64,000 bases of DNA from positions 1-64,000 of the forward strand of contig CAYTGM010000022.1 of assembly GCA_964437365.1 (NCBI GenBank), given 5' to 3'. This document shows, piece after piece, positions 17,737 through 26,194 of this stretch (positions are counted from its first letter, which is position 1; each line of letters opens with the position of its first letter). The position numbers and the translations under genes are program-made. The notes beneath the pieces are model-generated. The model searched no databases and was not told where the DNA came from. It was given only the letters and a program-made list of their open reading frames with translations. Source of the DNA: CAYTGM01 sp964437365. Its GTDB lineage: Bacteria > Sumerlaeota > Sumerlaeia > SLMS01.

Positions 17737-18397
17737 TGAGATTTCAAAATCTATGCGTCTGAAGAAGAGATTGGCTAAGCTTGGTTATCCGGCATATATA
17801 GTCATATGTTGCGCTCTTATTATTTATCTTTCTTTCTCAAAAGCAAACGCCATTGCTCTTGTGGACCTATTTTGGGTGATTCAGCCAAGTATATTCTCAG
17901 GAAGTAACAATGCCAACGAGTACCTTTCCGATGTCCTTCTGCTATTGTACGGTTGGTACTTTCTGATTGCTGTCATTGGTTGGTATTGCGGTCTCACGAA
18001 ATTCGGAGATAGTCTAGTGAAAGAGCTTGAAAGCACTCCTGGAGGAGTTCGAATGCTAAAGACCCGACGAATTCACGATCCAAACTCTTGGTTGTTTGTA
18101 TTGGGTACCGTTCTTATCTATATAGTTTCATTTCAACTTGACAATGAACTTGGTGAGGGAGCGGTTCTTATGATCTTTGGGTTTAGTTTTGTTGTCGGCA
18201 GTTTTACGCTCGTGGTATTATCATGGATGGATTTACCTCTCATCTATCGGTCAACAAGAGTAGCTATTTACTTGAGTATCGCGGCCCCGCTAATCTGGCT
18301 CCTCACTTATAATGTATTCGGACTGATCGTACAATTACCAATCTCATTAGTCCTATTATGTATTCTTTGTCATCAAGTCCTTTCTCCTAATTTGTAA
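17708..18397 (+). CDS. Multi-pass membrane protein after the Rhs tip, 3' end altered by IS66
   Basis: 229-residue frame with five to six hydrophobic helices starting at YPAYIVICCALIIYLSF. It overlaps the end of the Rhs remnant if the ATG at 17708 is used; ATG 17753 (MRLKKRLAKLG) is an alternative start after the overlap. No family recognised. Its position directly behind an Rhs tip would fit an immunity protein for a membrane-active toxin, which is inference. The stop codon TAA lies within the GTAAGCG terminus of the IS66 remnant, so the native C-terminus may have been replaced or cut by the insertion. Confidence 0.6.
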   Translation: MSGVIEIPTNEISKSMRLKKRLAKLGYPAYIVICCALIIYLSFSKANAIALVDLFWVIQPSIFSGSNNANEYLSDVLLLLYGWYFLIAVIGWYCGLTKFGDSLVKELESTPGGVRMLKTRRIHDPNSWLFVLGTVLIYIVSFQLDNELGEGAVLMIFGFSFVVGSFTLVVLSWMDLPLIYRSTRVAIYLSIAAPLIWLLTYNVFGLIVQLPISLVLLCILCHQVLSPNL

Positions 18398-18537
18398 GCG
18401 TCGTTTCATTACCATCCGTTAGTTGTTGACGTGAGGTCAAGGCGTTGTCTATCTCCGGTGTTTTCTACTCTTTCCCTGGAGATGAGAACGATGGCAATAA
18501 GCAAGGGGCCGAGTTCTGAAGCGAACATTTTCAACTC

Positions 18538-18795
18538 ATGCAGCAATCCGGTAAGTCCATGAAGAAGCACTGCGAAGAAAATGGACTGACCTATTCAACC
18601 TGCCAACTTTGGAAGAAACGCTTGAAGCAGGAAGGCTCATCGTTTCAACAGCTGGAAGTCGCTCGTCCTGATGCTCATAACATCTCTTCCGGAGAGTGCG
18701 CCGAGGTTCTGTTCCCTTCAGGAGCTCACCTTCGCCTTCATTCCTTGTCAGACTCAACACGACGATCACTTGTCCGCGAGCTGCTCCAGCGATGA
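18538..18795 (+). CDS. tnpA: IS66 TnpA-like accessory protein fragment
   Basis: 85-residue helix-turn-helix protein reading MQQSGKSMKKHCEENGLTYSTCQLWKKRL, the DNA-binding start of IS66 TnpA, and ending in LFPSGAHLRLHSLSDSTRRSLVRELL, its usual C-terminal motif. The similarity continues upstream in frame (SEHFQL before the Met), but a TGA interrupts it about 20 bp before, so the original N-terminus is probably lost. The stop overlaps the tnpB start as ATGA at 18792. Confidence 0.75.
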   Translation: MQQSGKSMKKHCEENGLTYSTCQLWKKRLKQEGSSFQQLEVARPDAHNISSGECAEVLFPSGAHLRLHSLSDSTRRSLVRELLQR

Positions 18796-19163
18796 TGACA
18801 CTCTGTCCTGGCGTGAGGATCTTTCTCTGCCGTGAACCAGTGGACTTTCGAAAGGGGGTCTTTGGTATGAGCGTCTTTGTGCGAGAGAAGCTCCATGAAG
18901 AGCCCCTCAGTGGTGGTTTCTTTATCTTTCGCAATCGAAGAGGGAACCTGCTTCGCGTGATTTACTGGGATAGGAACGGCTACGCCCTTTGGCACAAGCA
19001 CCTCTCCTAGGGAGCGTTCTCGTTTCCTGATGAACAACGGGAGGCTCTCGGTTGGAAAGCCATTGATACATCAACGGGAGAGCTATTTTGCCTCGAGGGT
19101 GGAAGAAGAAGTTTCAAAGATTGGAAAGATTACCGAGATCGCGTTTCTGGATCTGGTTCTTAA
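18792..19163 (+). pseudogene. tnpB: IS66 TnpB-like gene with in-frame amber stop
   Basis: The frame reads MMTLCPGVRIFLCREPVDFRKGVFGM, then RNRRGNLLRVIYWDRNGYALWHKHLS, all classic IS66 TnpB, then meets TAG at 19008-19010. The same frame continues with GAFSFPDEQREALGWKAIDTSTGELFCLEGG, matching the rest of TnpB, and stops at 19161. A single nonsense change therefore splits an otherwise nearly full-length gene. Confidence 0.8.
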
Positions 19164-19238
19164 GATTCACCATTTCTTCAGTTGCCTCTCTCTTGCTCAC
19201 CTCTAAGCTCCCCTTCGTTGAGATGAGAAAGGCATGAG

Positions 19239-20348
19239 ATGACCTACGATTACCTGATAGTTGGAAGCGGATTCTTCGGAGCTGTCTTTGCCCAGCAGGC
19301 AAAGGAGAATGGTAAAAATGTTCTGGTGATTGATCGTCGTGATCATATCGCTGGGAATTGCTATTCCTACAATGATGAAGAGACAGGAATTAATGTTCAT
19401 CAGTACGGTACTCATATTTTCCATACGAACAATGATGAGATCTGGAAGTATATCAATCGATTCACAGAGTTTAATCGCTACCAGCATCGCGTGCTGACTA
19501 CACACAAAGATCAGGTCTATTCGATGCCGATGAATCTCGGCATGATTAATCAATTCTATAATGTTCAACTTAAACCGTCTGAAGTAGAGTCTTTTCTTGA
19601 ATCCAAGAGGGGTCACATCAGCAACCCACAGAACTTTGAAGAGAAAGCGATCTCACTGGTCGGAATGGATCTATACGAAGCTTTCTTTAAAGGCTACACG
19701 ATGAAGCAGTGGGGGTGTGACCCCAGGGAACTTCCTGCAGGAATGATCACCAGGCTTCCGGTTCGTACATCCTACAATGATTCATATTTCAATGATCGCT
19801 ATCAGGGAATTCCCCTGGAAGGTTATACGCCGATTTTCGAACGTATGCTGGAAGGCATACCTGTTGAACTCAACGTTGATTATTTCTCTGAACGGGAGAA
19901 ATTAGAGTCGATGGCAGACAAAGTTATCTATACAGGCCCAATCGATCTTTATTTCGATTATCAGTTCGGTGAATTAAACTGGCGTACCGTAAGGTTGGAA
20001 GAGGAGCGTGTTTCCGTTGATGACTATCAGGGGACATCCGTCATGAACTATGCGGATACCGAGGTGCCTTTCACGCGTATTCACGAGCCCAAGCATCTGC
20101 ACCTCGAGAAGACGCATGTACCTGACAAGTCACTGATCTATCGGGAGTATTCACTAAAAGATAATAGCGATCCGTACTATCCCGTTAACTTTTCAGAAGA
20201 TAAAGAACGTTTGAAGAAGTACCAGCAACTGGCGTCAAAAGAGAAACGTGTTGTCTTCGGAGGCCGACTGGCTGAATACAAGTACTATGATATGCATCAG
20301 GTCATTGGGTCAGCACTACAGAAGGCAAAGAAAGAGCTAGACGTCTAG
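19239..20348 (+). CDS. glf: UDP-galactopyranose mutase
   Basis: 369-residue flavoenzyme converting UDP-galactopyranose to UDP-galactofuranose for surface glycans. The N-terminus YDYLIVGSGFFGAVFAQQAKENGKNVLVIDRR is the FAD dinucleotide-binding fold; HQYGTHIFHTNNDEIW, FFKGYTMKQWGCDPRELPAGMITRLPVR and GRLAEYKYYDMHQVI carry the substrate- and flavin-contacting residues of the family. Length and motifs are complete. No other galactofuran genes are adjacent. It sits directly after the IS66 remnant and before a NADAR pseudogene, so the neighbourhood is rearranged. Confidence 0.96.
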   Translation: MTYDYLIVGSGFFGAVFAQQAKENGKNVLVIDRRDHIAGNCYSYNDEETGINVHQYGTHIFHTNNDEIWKYINRFTEFNRYQHRVLTTHKDQVYSMPMNLGMINQFYNVQLKPSEVESFLESKRGHISNPQNFEEKAISLVGMDLYEAFFKGYTMKQWGCDPRELPAGMITRLPVRTSYNDSYFNDRYQGIPLEGYTPIFERMLEGIPVELNVDYFSEREKLESMADKVIYTGPIDLYFDYQFGELNWRTVRLEEERVSVDDYQGTSVMNYADTEVPFTRIHEPKHLHLEKTHVPDKSLIYREYSLKDNSDPYYPVNFSEDKERLKKYQQLASKEKRVVFGGRLAEYKYYDMHQVIGSALQKAKKELDV

Positions 20349-20363
20349 GCGAGACATTGTGTC

Positions 20364-20929
20364 ATGAAGATTGAAATTACCAATCGTCATGATCTTCTCC
20401 AGTGCTATGGACGCGGGGATAAAGTAAAATTCCTCTTTTTCTGGGGGCATACATCAAAGTCAAAAAGTGTTGTTGGTCCTGAATGTCTCTCTCAGTGGTA
20501 CCCTTCATCGTTTTCAGTCAGCGGTACGACGTATCCCACTGCTGAGCACTATATGATGGTTCAAAAGGCATCGCTTTTTGGCGATCAGAATGCTGCGGGT
20601 CGAATCCTGGAGAGTGGAGCACCGACTGCGGTAAAGCAGATAGGAAGAAGGTATCAGGGTTCGATGAAGACCTCTGGAAAAAGAAGCGGTCCGATATTGT
20701 GAGAGATGGCAATATACAAAAGTTTTCACAGAATCGTGAACTAAAGAAGTATCTAGTTTCTACTGTTACCAAGCTTCTGGTGGAAGCCAGTCCTCACGAT
20801 CGGATTTGAGGTATTGGTCTGGAGGAGAATGATTCAAGGGCGAGGAACCCCAATCTCTGGCGCGGTCAGAATCTTCTCGGCTTCGTTTTGATGGAAGTCA
20901 GATCAATACTTATAGATGAAAGCCAGTAA
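20364..20929 (+). pseudogene. NADAR (YbiA-like) gene with frameshift and nonsense codon
   Basis: The intact first part (112 aa) shows the NADAR N-terminus: FLFFWGH, SQWYPSSFSVSGTTYPTAEHYMMVQKASLFGD. After GRRYQG the frame is lost, probably by one missing T near 20659; the neighbouring frame then reads FDEDLWKKKRSDIVRDGNIQKFSQN, LLVEASPHDRI, a TGA in place of the conserved Trp of RIWGIG, and GIGLEENDSRARNPNLWRGQNLLGFVLMEVR up to TAA at 20927. NADAR proteins are N-glycosidases acting on ADP-ribosylated guanine or on riboflavin-pathway intermediates. Two independent lesions make this gene inactive. Confidence 0.88.
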
Positions 20930-21058
20930 GTGATTATCCCGCAGTCGTGCACGAAAAGCTTGATAGCCATTGACAGATAGCAATGTGGGGGAGCAGGTTG
21001 CCCACTGTTTCCGAATATATAAAGTACGTATATCTAGAATCGTCAAAGGAGAGGATGA

Positions 21059-21316
21059 TTGTCTCAACTTGAAAAATCAAAATCCAAAATGCCTCAGGTA
21101 GGGTGTCTACTGATGTTGTTGGGGCTTGGCCTTCCCAGTGCCCTCGTAAATTTATTTGTGCTTGCAGAGGTTCAGCCACCTGCAATCATTGGTCTCCTCG
21201 TCGATTTTCTTCGACTCCTGTTTTTCGCTGGAATTGCTGTCGGGATTATCGGGATACTCCGAAACAGAAAGAATCAGAAGTCAACATCTGCGGAACAGGC
21301 TCCACCAGAACCGTAA
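21059..21316 (+). CDS. Small two-helix membrane protein (85 aa, TTG start)
   Basis: A strong ribosome site AAAGGAGAGG lies just before TTG at 21059; the nearby ATG at 21055 reads into a stop after five codons, so TTG is the likely start. The product has a short charged head, two hydrophobic segments (CLLMLLGLGLPSALVNLFVL and LLVDFLRLLFFAGIAVGIIGIL) and a basic then proline-rich tail. No family is recognised. It lies between the NADAR pseudogene and the URO-D family gene. Confidence 0.6.
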   Translation: MSQLEKSKSKMPQVGCLLMLLGLGLPSALVNLFVLAEVQPPAIIGLLVDFLRLLFFAGIAVGIIGILRNRKNQKSTSAEQAPPEP

Positions 21317-21473
21317 GTTCAATTCGATGTGGACTTATTCCGTCAGAAGAATATGTTGTTCTCTTTGAATAGACGTCTGATTTATATTGTCAATTCCTGC
21401 TTCAGCGAGCATTCTCCTTAGTTGTTTCACGTGAGGAAATACCCCTCATTTTTTTCGGAGGATTTTTTGAATC

Positions 21474-22511
21474 ATGACAGCTACTTCCAGAGAACTCGTT
21501 TATCAAACGATGGAGTTTCGTTCGCCGGCAAGAGCACCCCGGCATCTTTGGACTCTTCCCTGGGCAGAGAGCCATTTTAAGGAAGAGCTTGCCTCCATTC
21601 GGGCAGACTTCCCGGAAGACATTGTTATCTCTCCCGCCTTCCTGAAGACGCCAGCCCTGGAAGCAGGCGATCCCTTCGCCATCGGGGAATATACAGATCC
21701 CTGGGGGTGCAAGTTTACAAATGCTGTTGAAGGCATTATCGGTGAAGTACGTGAGCCGCTCATCAATGACTGGGATGAGGATTACAAGAAAGTACGATTC
21801 CCTGAAGAGTGGCTGACCGTTGATACAGACAAGGTGAACCAATATTGCGACTCAGAAGATCGATTCGTTATCTCTGGGGTTTGTGCGCGACCCTTCGAAC
21901 GGCTTCAATTTCTTCGAGGAACCGAGAACCTCTACATGGACCTGCTGGATCCTCCTGACGGACTCGTCGCTTTTTTAGGAGACCTGAGAGAGTTCTATCA
22001 GAAGTTGCTGATGATTTGGGGAAAAAAGACAGAAGTCGATGCACTCTTCTTTATCGATGACTGGGGATCACAGGAAAACCTTCTCCTTTCACCATCTCTC
22101 TGGGATGAGCTGTTCCGTCCCTTTTACGACGACTTCATCCAACTGGCACACAGTGAGAACAAGAAGGCGATGATGCACTCTGATGGTCAGATTATCGGAC
22201 TCTATCCGAGGCTCATCGACATGGGGCTGGATGCCATCAACTCGCAGTTATTCTGCATGGACTTCGAGAAGCTGAAAGCCTATGCGGGTAGAATTACCTT
22301 CTGGGGAGAGATTGACCGTCAGCACCTTCTGGTCCGTGGAACTCAGGAAGAAGTACAAGAGGCAGTCCAACAGGTGTATGAAAATCTATGGGCGGACGGT
22401 GGGTGTATCGCTCAGTGTGAGTTCGGTCCTGGTGCTCGCCCCGAGAATGTGCGAGAGGTCTTTGCTGAGTGGGACAAGGTTGCGGGGCAGAATTGTTCTT
22501 CGGTGGTTTAA
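21474..22511 (+). CDS. Uroporphyrinogen decarboxylase-family protein
   Basis: 345-residue TIM-barrel protein of the URO-D superfamily (HemE, MtaA and CmuA relatives). Recognisable parts are FFIDDWGSQENLLLSPSLWDELFRPFYDDFI, MMHSDGQIIGLYPRLIDMGLDAINSQ and TFWGEIDRQHLLVRGTQEEV. The HSDG motif and the barrel end are typical of corrinoid-type methyltransferase or glycoside/methoxy-compound URO-D homologues, not of true HemE, whose N-terminal substrate arginines are not evident. No corrinoid protein gene is adjacent, so the substrate is unknown. The start is preceded by GGAGG at 11 nt. Confidence 0.8.
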   Translation: MTATSRELVYQTMEFRSPARAPRHLWTLPWAESHFKEELASIRADFPEDIVISPAFLKTPALEAGDPFAIGEYTDPWGCKFTNAVEGIIGEVREPLINDWDEDYKKVRFPEEWLTVDTDKVNQYCDSEDRFVISGVCARPFERLQFLRGTENLYMDLLDPPDGLVAFLGDLREFYQKLLMIWGKKTEVDALFFIDDWGSQENLLLSPSLWDELFRPFYDDFIQLAHSENKKAMMHSDGQIIGLYPRLIDMGLDAINSQLFCMDFEKLKAYAGRITFWGEIDRQHLLVRGTQEEVQEAVQQVYENLWADGGCIAQCEFGPGARPENVREVFAEWDKVAGQNCSSVV

Positions 22512-22660
22512 ATTCATCAACACTCTTTTTTGACAATATTTGGTCTTTGCCCCATCTTTTTTGATGACCACGAGGATTTAAAAGTTTTCCCTCGACGGAA
22601 CGCTCTTCACTTTGAAATGGATTCCTGCTCCAGACGATACCAGCGAAAGCTCTGACCCCC

Positions 22661-23230
22661 ATGATTCTTGTCGTTGATAACTATGACTCCTTCACTTACA
22701 ATCTTGTCCAGTACCTGGGTGAATTAGGAGCTGACCTTAAAGTTGTTCGAAATGACAAGGTCAGCTCTGATGATGTCAAATCCTGGAGTCCTGAAGCTAT
22801 TGTGATCAGCCCGGGGCCGTGTACGCCTAAAGAAGCAGGAAACTCCTGTTCAATCATCAAGGATTTCTATCAGGAAATACCCATACTTGGTGTTTGCCTG
22901 GGTCACCAGTGCATCGGTGCCGTTTTGGGTGGAAATGTAATTCGAGCCCCAAAGCTGATGCATGGCAAGACGTCCGAGATCACTCACGACAGCGATGGAG
23001 TTTTCAAAGGGATCTCGAGCCCCTTTACCGCCACTCGCTACCACTCTCTGATGATCGAAGAAGAATCTGTCCCCGACACGCTCACCGTGACGGCAAGGAG
23101 TGAAGACAATTTGATCATGGGAGTGAGGCATAAAGAATACCCTCTCCATGGCGTGCAATTTCACCCTGAATCCATACTGACTGGGGAAGGGATGACGCTG
23201 CTGAAGAATTTCCTTTCACTGGCTTCTTAA
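22661..23230 (+). CDS. trpG/pabA: Glutamine amidotransferase, anthranilate/aminodeoxychorismate synthase component II
   Basis: 189-residue class I glutaminase that supplies ammonia for anthranilate (tryptophan) or 4-amino-4-deoxychorismate (folate) synthesis. The triad is visible: C79 in GVCLGHQC, H168 and E170 in VQFHPES. VDNYDSFTYNLVQYLGELG at the start is diagnostic of TrpG/PabA. No trpE or pabB is adjacent, so the partner cannot be decided. The stop TAA shares its last base with the ATG of the next gene at 23230, so the two are translationally coupled. Confidence 0.92.
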   Translation: MILVVDNYDSFTYNLVQYLGELGADLKVVRNDKVSSDDVKSWSPEAIVISPGPCTPKEAGNSCSIIKDFYQEIPILGVCLGHQCIGAVLGGNVIRAPKLMHGKTSEITHDSDGVFKGISSPFTATRYHSLMIEEESVPDTLTVTARSEDNLIMGVRHKEYPLHGVQFHPESILTGEGMTLLKNFLSLAS

Positions 23231-24102
23231 TGACTGTCTATCGCGAACCTTCTACGACCCTCTATTGTCTATCGGCCTGTTCATCGCCTCAGGTTCTTGT
23301 GATACGCCGTGGCCCGAGCAAAGTCTGGCATTTCCTGTTATGGAATCGCGACACGCAGGAGATTGAACACGGTTCATGGTTTCGCGGCATGATCTATCCA
23401 CATAAATGTGATATTTCTCCTAAGGGCGAGTGGATGACGATTCTGGCTTATCGCGGGACGAACGACCCCATCGCCTGGACAGCTCTTTGCAAGCCACCAC
23501 AGGTGAAAGCGTATGCATTCTGGCCGCAGCCCTCAGCTCGCTACGGGGGTGGTTTCTTTGATGAGAGAATGCCGGTCGCCTGGATGAATATGCCAGATCC
23601 GAAAGATCAGGTGGAGGAGAGGTCAGCGCATGATTATGAGTTCGGCTATCAGGAGTCTCCAGACGACTACTTCGGGTCTCTCGACGAACGTTTAAAGAGA
23701 GATTGCTGGAAGTTGGATAAGGGGCTGTCTTCTAAAGAGATGAAGTTCGTTTGGTCGAAGAAGTCACCGGATAAGAAGTTTAAGCTCATTTTGAGGCTTT
23801 CAACTGAGAATACAAGCCGTGACGGGACGAACACGTCGGAGTCCTGGCAGCCAAGGATTGTTGACTACTCCGTTTTCTGTGAAGAGTCAGGCGTAGAGAC
23901 ACCGCTGGAAGAAGCTTCCTGGGCAAACTGGAATAAAGAATCATTCGTTTGCTTTGCCAAAGGTGGGAGTTTGATGACTGCCGTTCCATCAAACTTGAAG
24001 GGGTCTGAAAGTCTTGTGATTGACTTGACTCAGCTTCAGCCTCCTTCTAATGGTTCAAGGAACCAGAAACCTTCGAATCATATACAAGCTCCTACCGGAT
24101 GA
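23230..24102 (+). CDS. Conserved hypothetical protein (290 aa)
   Basis: No characterised family recognised. The N-terminal half has segments that resemble an uncharacterised bacterial family known to me only as hypothetical proteins: VLVIRRGPSKVWHFLLWNRDT, GMIYPHKCDISPKGEWM and AWTALCKPPQVKAYAFWPQ with a following GGGFF. The pattern of short beta-strand-like repeats suggests a propeller or beta-rich fold. There is no signal peptide or membrane helix. It overlaps trpG/pabA at its start and the retropepsin gene at its end (ATGA), forming a tightly coupled trio. Confidence 0.75.
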   Translation: MTVYREPSTTLYCLSACSSPQVLVIRRGPSKVWHFLLWNRDTQEIEHGSWFRGMIYPHKCDISPKGEWMTILAYRGTNDPIAWTALCKPPQVKAYAFWPQPSARYGGGFFDERMPVAWMNMPDPKDQVEERSAHDYEFGYQESPDDYFGSLDERLKRDCWKLDKGLSSKEMKFVWSKKSPDKKFKLILRLSTENTSRDGTNTSESWQPRIVDYSVFCEESGVETPLEEASWANWNKESFVCFAKGGSLMTAVPSNLKGSESLVIDLTQLQPPSNGSRNQKPSNHIQAPTG

Positions 24103-25013
24103 ATCAAAACCGACCGCATTTACTTCAAATTTTCGCTCTTTGCCTGATCAGTATATATCTCTCTTCCTGCTCTTCTGCCAGGAAAGAGAGAATGATTATC
24201 TATTATGGGGAGCCCTGGGCACAGGCTTCCATCAACCAGGTTGATGGTATCTTTCTGGTGGATACAGGGGCCTCTGTCACTGTCATCGACCAGTCCGTTG
24301 CTGGAAAAGCGCAGCTGATGGCGCTCCAGCAGGAAGAGGTGAGAGCAACAACGGGCATGGCACTCCTTGATATCGGTTGGGCCAAAGAATTGCAGTTTGC
24401 AGGAAAGAGACACGAAAATCGGTTAGTGAGTGTCAAAGACCTTTCACTCTTTCGAGCACCCGGGGGGCGCAAACAGGCAGGATTGATTGGCTCGGACTTT
24501 CTCTCCGACTATACTGTCGTCTTCGAACTTCCTGAAGGTGAAATATCTCTAAGAGATAAGAGATCTCCCATCGGAAGGAAGCTCGTTCCCTATGCCATGT
24601 ATATGCGTAATGGCATTCCCACGGTTCAGATTGAATTCAATGACCTGAGAGATGTTGCCTGGGCGCATCTTGATACCGGCAGTGGGTATTCAGATGAGAG
24701 GTATGTCTACCTTGATGTTTCTGAGGCCGTTGGTTATCGGATGTTGGGTGGCAGACTGGATTTGCCTCCGGATGATATTGCTCCGGTGATTAGTGTGGCA
24801 GGGGAGTACGATTTACCTATTTATCATTATGGGCCCATCAAGATTATGGGGAAACAATTTGATGAGGTCCGTATCGTTGTGCATAGACACGGCGAGGGGC
24901 TCTTTTCTGATGAGAATGCTATTCTGATCAGCGGCTCCGTGCTTCTACATTTTGACCGCGTGGAAATTGACTATCCAGCTCGTTCCATCTGGGTGCGAGA
25001 GCGGGAACTCTGA
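24099..25013 (+). CDS. Lipoprotein with two retropepsin-like aspartic protease domains
   Basis: 304 residues. A lipoprotein signal ends in LSSC (C24), so the protein should be anchored to a membrane facing the periplasm. The first protease lobe has VDTGASVTVID (D55) and closes with LIGSDFLSDYTVVFELPEG; the second has AHLDTGSGYSDERY (D192) and closes with ISGSVLLHFDRVEIDYPARSIWV. Each lobe has the Asp-Thr-Gly plus hydrophobic-Gly pattern of a retropepsin monomer, so one chain may form the two-Asp active site that viral enzymes build as dimers. Start overlaps the previous gene by 4 bp (ATGA). Confidence 0.85.
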   Translation: MNQNRPHLLQIFALCLISIYLSSCSSARKERMIIYYGEPWAQASINQVDGIFLVDTGASVTVIDQSVAGKAQLMALQQEEVRATTGMALLDIGWAKELQFAGKRHENRLVSVKDLSLFRAPGGRKQAGLIGSDFLSDYTVVFELPEGEISLRDKRSPIGRKLVPYAMYMRNGIPTVQIEFNDLRDVAWAHLDTGSGYSDERYVYLDVSEAVGYRMLGGRLDLPPDDIAPVISVAGEYDLPIYHYGPIKIMGKQFDEVRIVVHRHGEGLFSDENAILISGSVLLHFDRVEIDYPARSIWVREREL

Positions 25014-25056
25014 GCTAATCAGTTTCCCCATCACGATTTTTCGAAGAGGGATACTC

Positions 25057-26181
25057 ATGGCAAAAACAAAGAAACTTCTAGTTCAGCATCTTGTGAAGTC
25101 CATGGAGAAGATCGCTCCATCAAGACTGGCAGAAGAGTGGGACAACGTTGGCCTGCAGGCTGGAGATCCTAATCGAGAAGCATCGAAGGTGATGACAGCT
25201 CTTGAGCTGACTCCCGAGGTGATCAATGAAGCGAAGAAGAAAAAGGTTGGATGCATTATCACGCACCATCCGCTGATTTTTCGACCGGTTAAGCACGTTG
25301 CACCAACGACGACAGTGAACCGAATGCTTTGCTCTCTCATCGAGGAGAGAATTGCTCTTATAGCCTCACATACAAACCTGGATTCTGTGGCATGGGGAAC
25401 GAACGGTGTCATCGCGGATCTTATAGATGCACAAGGTGCTGACCGGGATTATCTATTTCCAAGCTCATATGAAGAGAACCGCTATATTATCACTGTCCGT
25501 GTTAGAGTTCTTGATCTAGTTTCGTTTCAGGAGAAGTTGCGAAATACCGTTCATAAGGAAACTGTTGGTTCGGATATCCATGTGCATATACTTTCCTCTC
25601 GTTCTTTCGGTTCATTTCTCAAGGGAGAGGAATGGCAGGAGGAGTCTCAGTCCGTCAGTATAGAGATTGAATGCACGGCTGATTTGATTCCTGATCTGGA
25701 TCACCTCCTTCATTCAGAATACGGTACGAGTATTCTCGGGTATGAGAAGCGGAAGAAATTTCAGAATGGGGAACCTGATGGTGGTTTGGGATTAAAGGTG
25801 AACCTGAAAAAAGAATCAACAGTGATTGGTCTCGCAAAAAATCTGAAGAGAAGTATGAAGCTTCGCTCGATCGGTGTTGTCGGGAATCAACAAAAGAAGG
25901 TCACCAGAGTTGGACTTCTTACGGGATCGGGCGGAATGGCCGTACACCGTTGGAAAGGTGGCAGTTATCAAGTACTCATCACAGGGGAAATGAGTCACCA
26001 CGATTGTATGGAAGCAAAGCTGAGAGGTCTTCCGGTGATTCTTCTCGGGCATTACGAGAGTGAGGTTGTTGTCGCTGGTCGAGTCAAAGAGCTCCTCACC
26101 ATGGCTCTGGCAGAGCAGGGCTTCTCGGAGTTCGAAATCTTCGTTTCAGAGTCCGAGGAAAGCCCCGTCTATCGCCTTTAG
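25057..26181 (+). CDS. NIF3-family metal-binding protein
   Basis: 374-residue member of the NIF3/YqfO (GTP cyclohydrolase 1 type 2 homologue) family. Dinuclear metal ligands appear in IITHHPLIF, SHTNLDSVAWG and the C-terminal LLGHYESEVV. The central insertion (about 130-260) fits the CutA-like domain of YqfO-type long forms. The open frame extends back to 24952 inside the protease gene, but ATG 25057 with an upstream GAAGAGGG site is the sensible start. The cellular role of the family is unsettled. It follows the retropepsin lipoprotein by 43 bp and is probably co-transcribed. Confidence 0.9.
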   Translation: MAKTKKLLVQHLVKSMEKIAPSRLAEEWDNVGLQAGDPNREASKVMTALELTPEVINEAKKKKVGCIITHHPLIFRPVKHVAPTTTVNRMLCSLIEERIALIASHTNLDSVAWGTNGVIADLIDAQGADRDYLFPSSYEENRYIITVRVRVLDLVSFQEKLRNTVHKETVGSDIHVHILSSRSFGSFLKGEEWQEESQSVSIEIECTADLIPDLDHLLHSEYGTSILGYEKRKKFQNGEPDGGLGLKVNLKKESTVIGLAKNLKRSMKLRSIGVVGNQQKKVTRVGLLTGSGGMAVHRWKGGSYQVLITGEMSHHDCMEAKLRGLPVILLGHYESEVVVAGRVKELLTMALAEQGFSEFEIFVSESEESPVYRL

Positions 26182-26194
26182 TTCAGTAGTCGTG

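Larger units (their letters stand above)
18394..19163 (+). mobile_element. IS66-family element remnant
   Basis: The left end GTAAGCGTCGTTTCATTACC at 18394 resembles the GTAAGCG-type terminus of IS66 elements. It is followed by a TnpA-like and a TnpB-like frame with the ATGA overlap usual in IS66. The large transposase gene tnpC and the right terminus are missing; glf begins about 75 bp after the last tnpB-like sequence. The element is therefore truncated and cannot move by itself. Confidence 0.75.
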
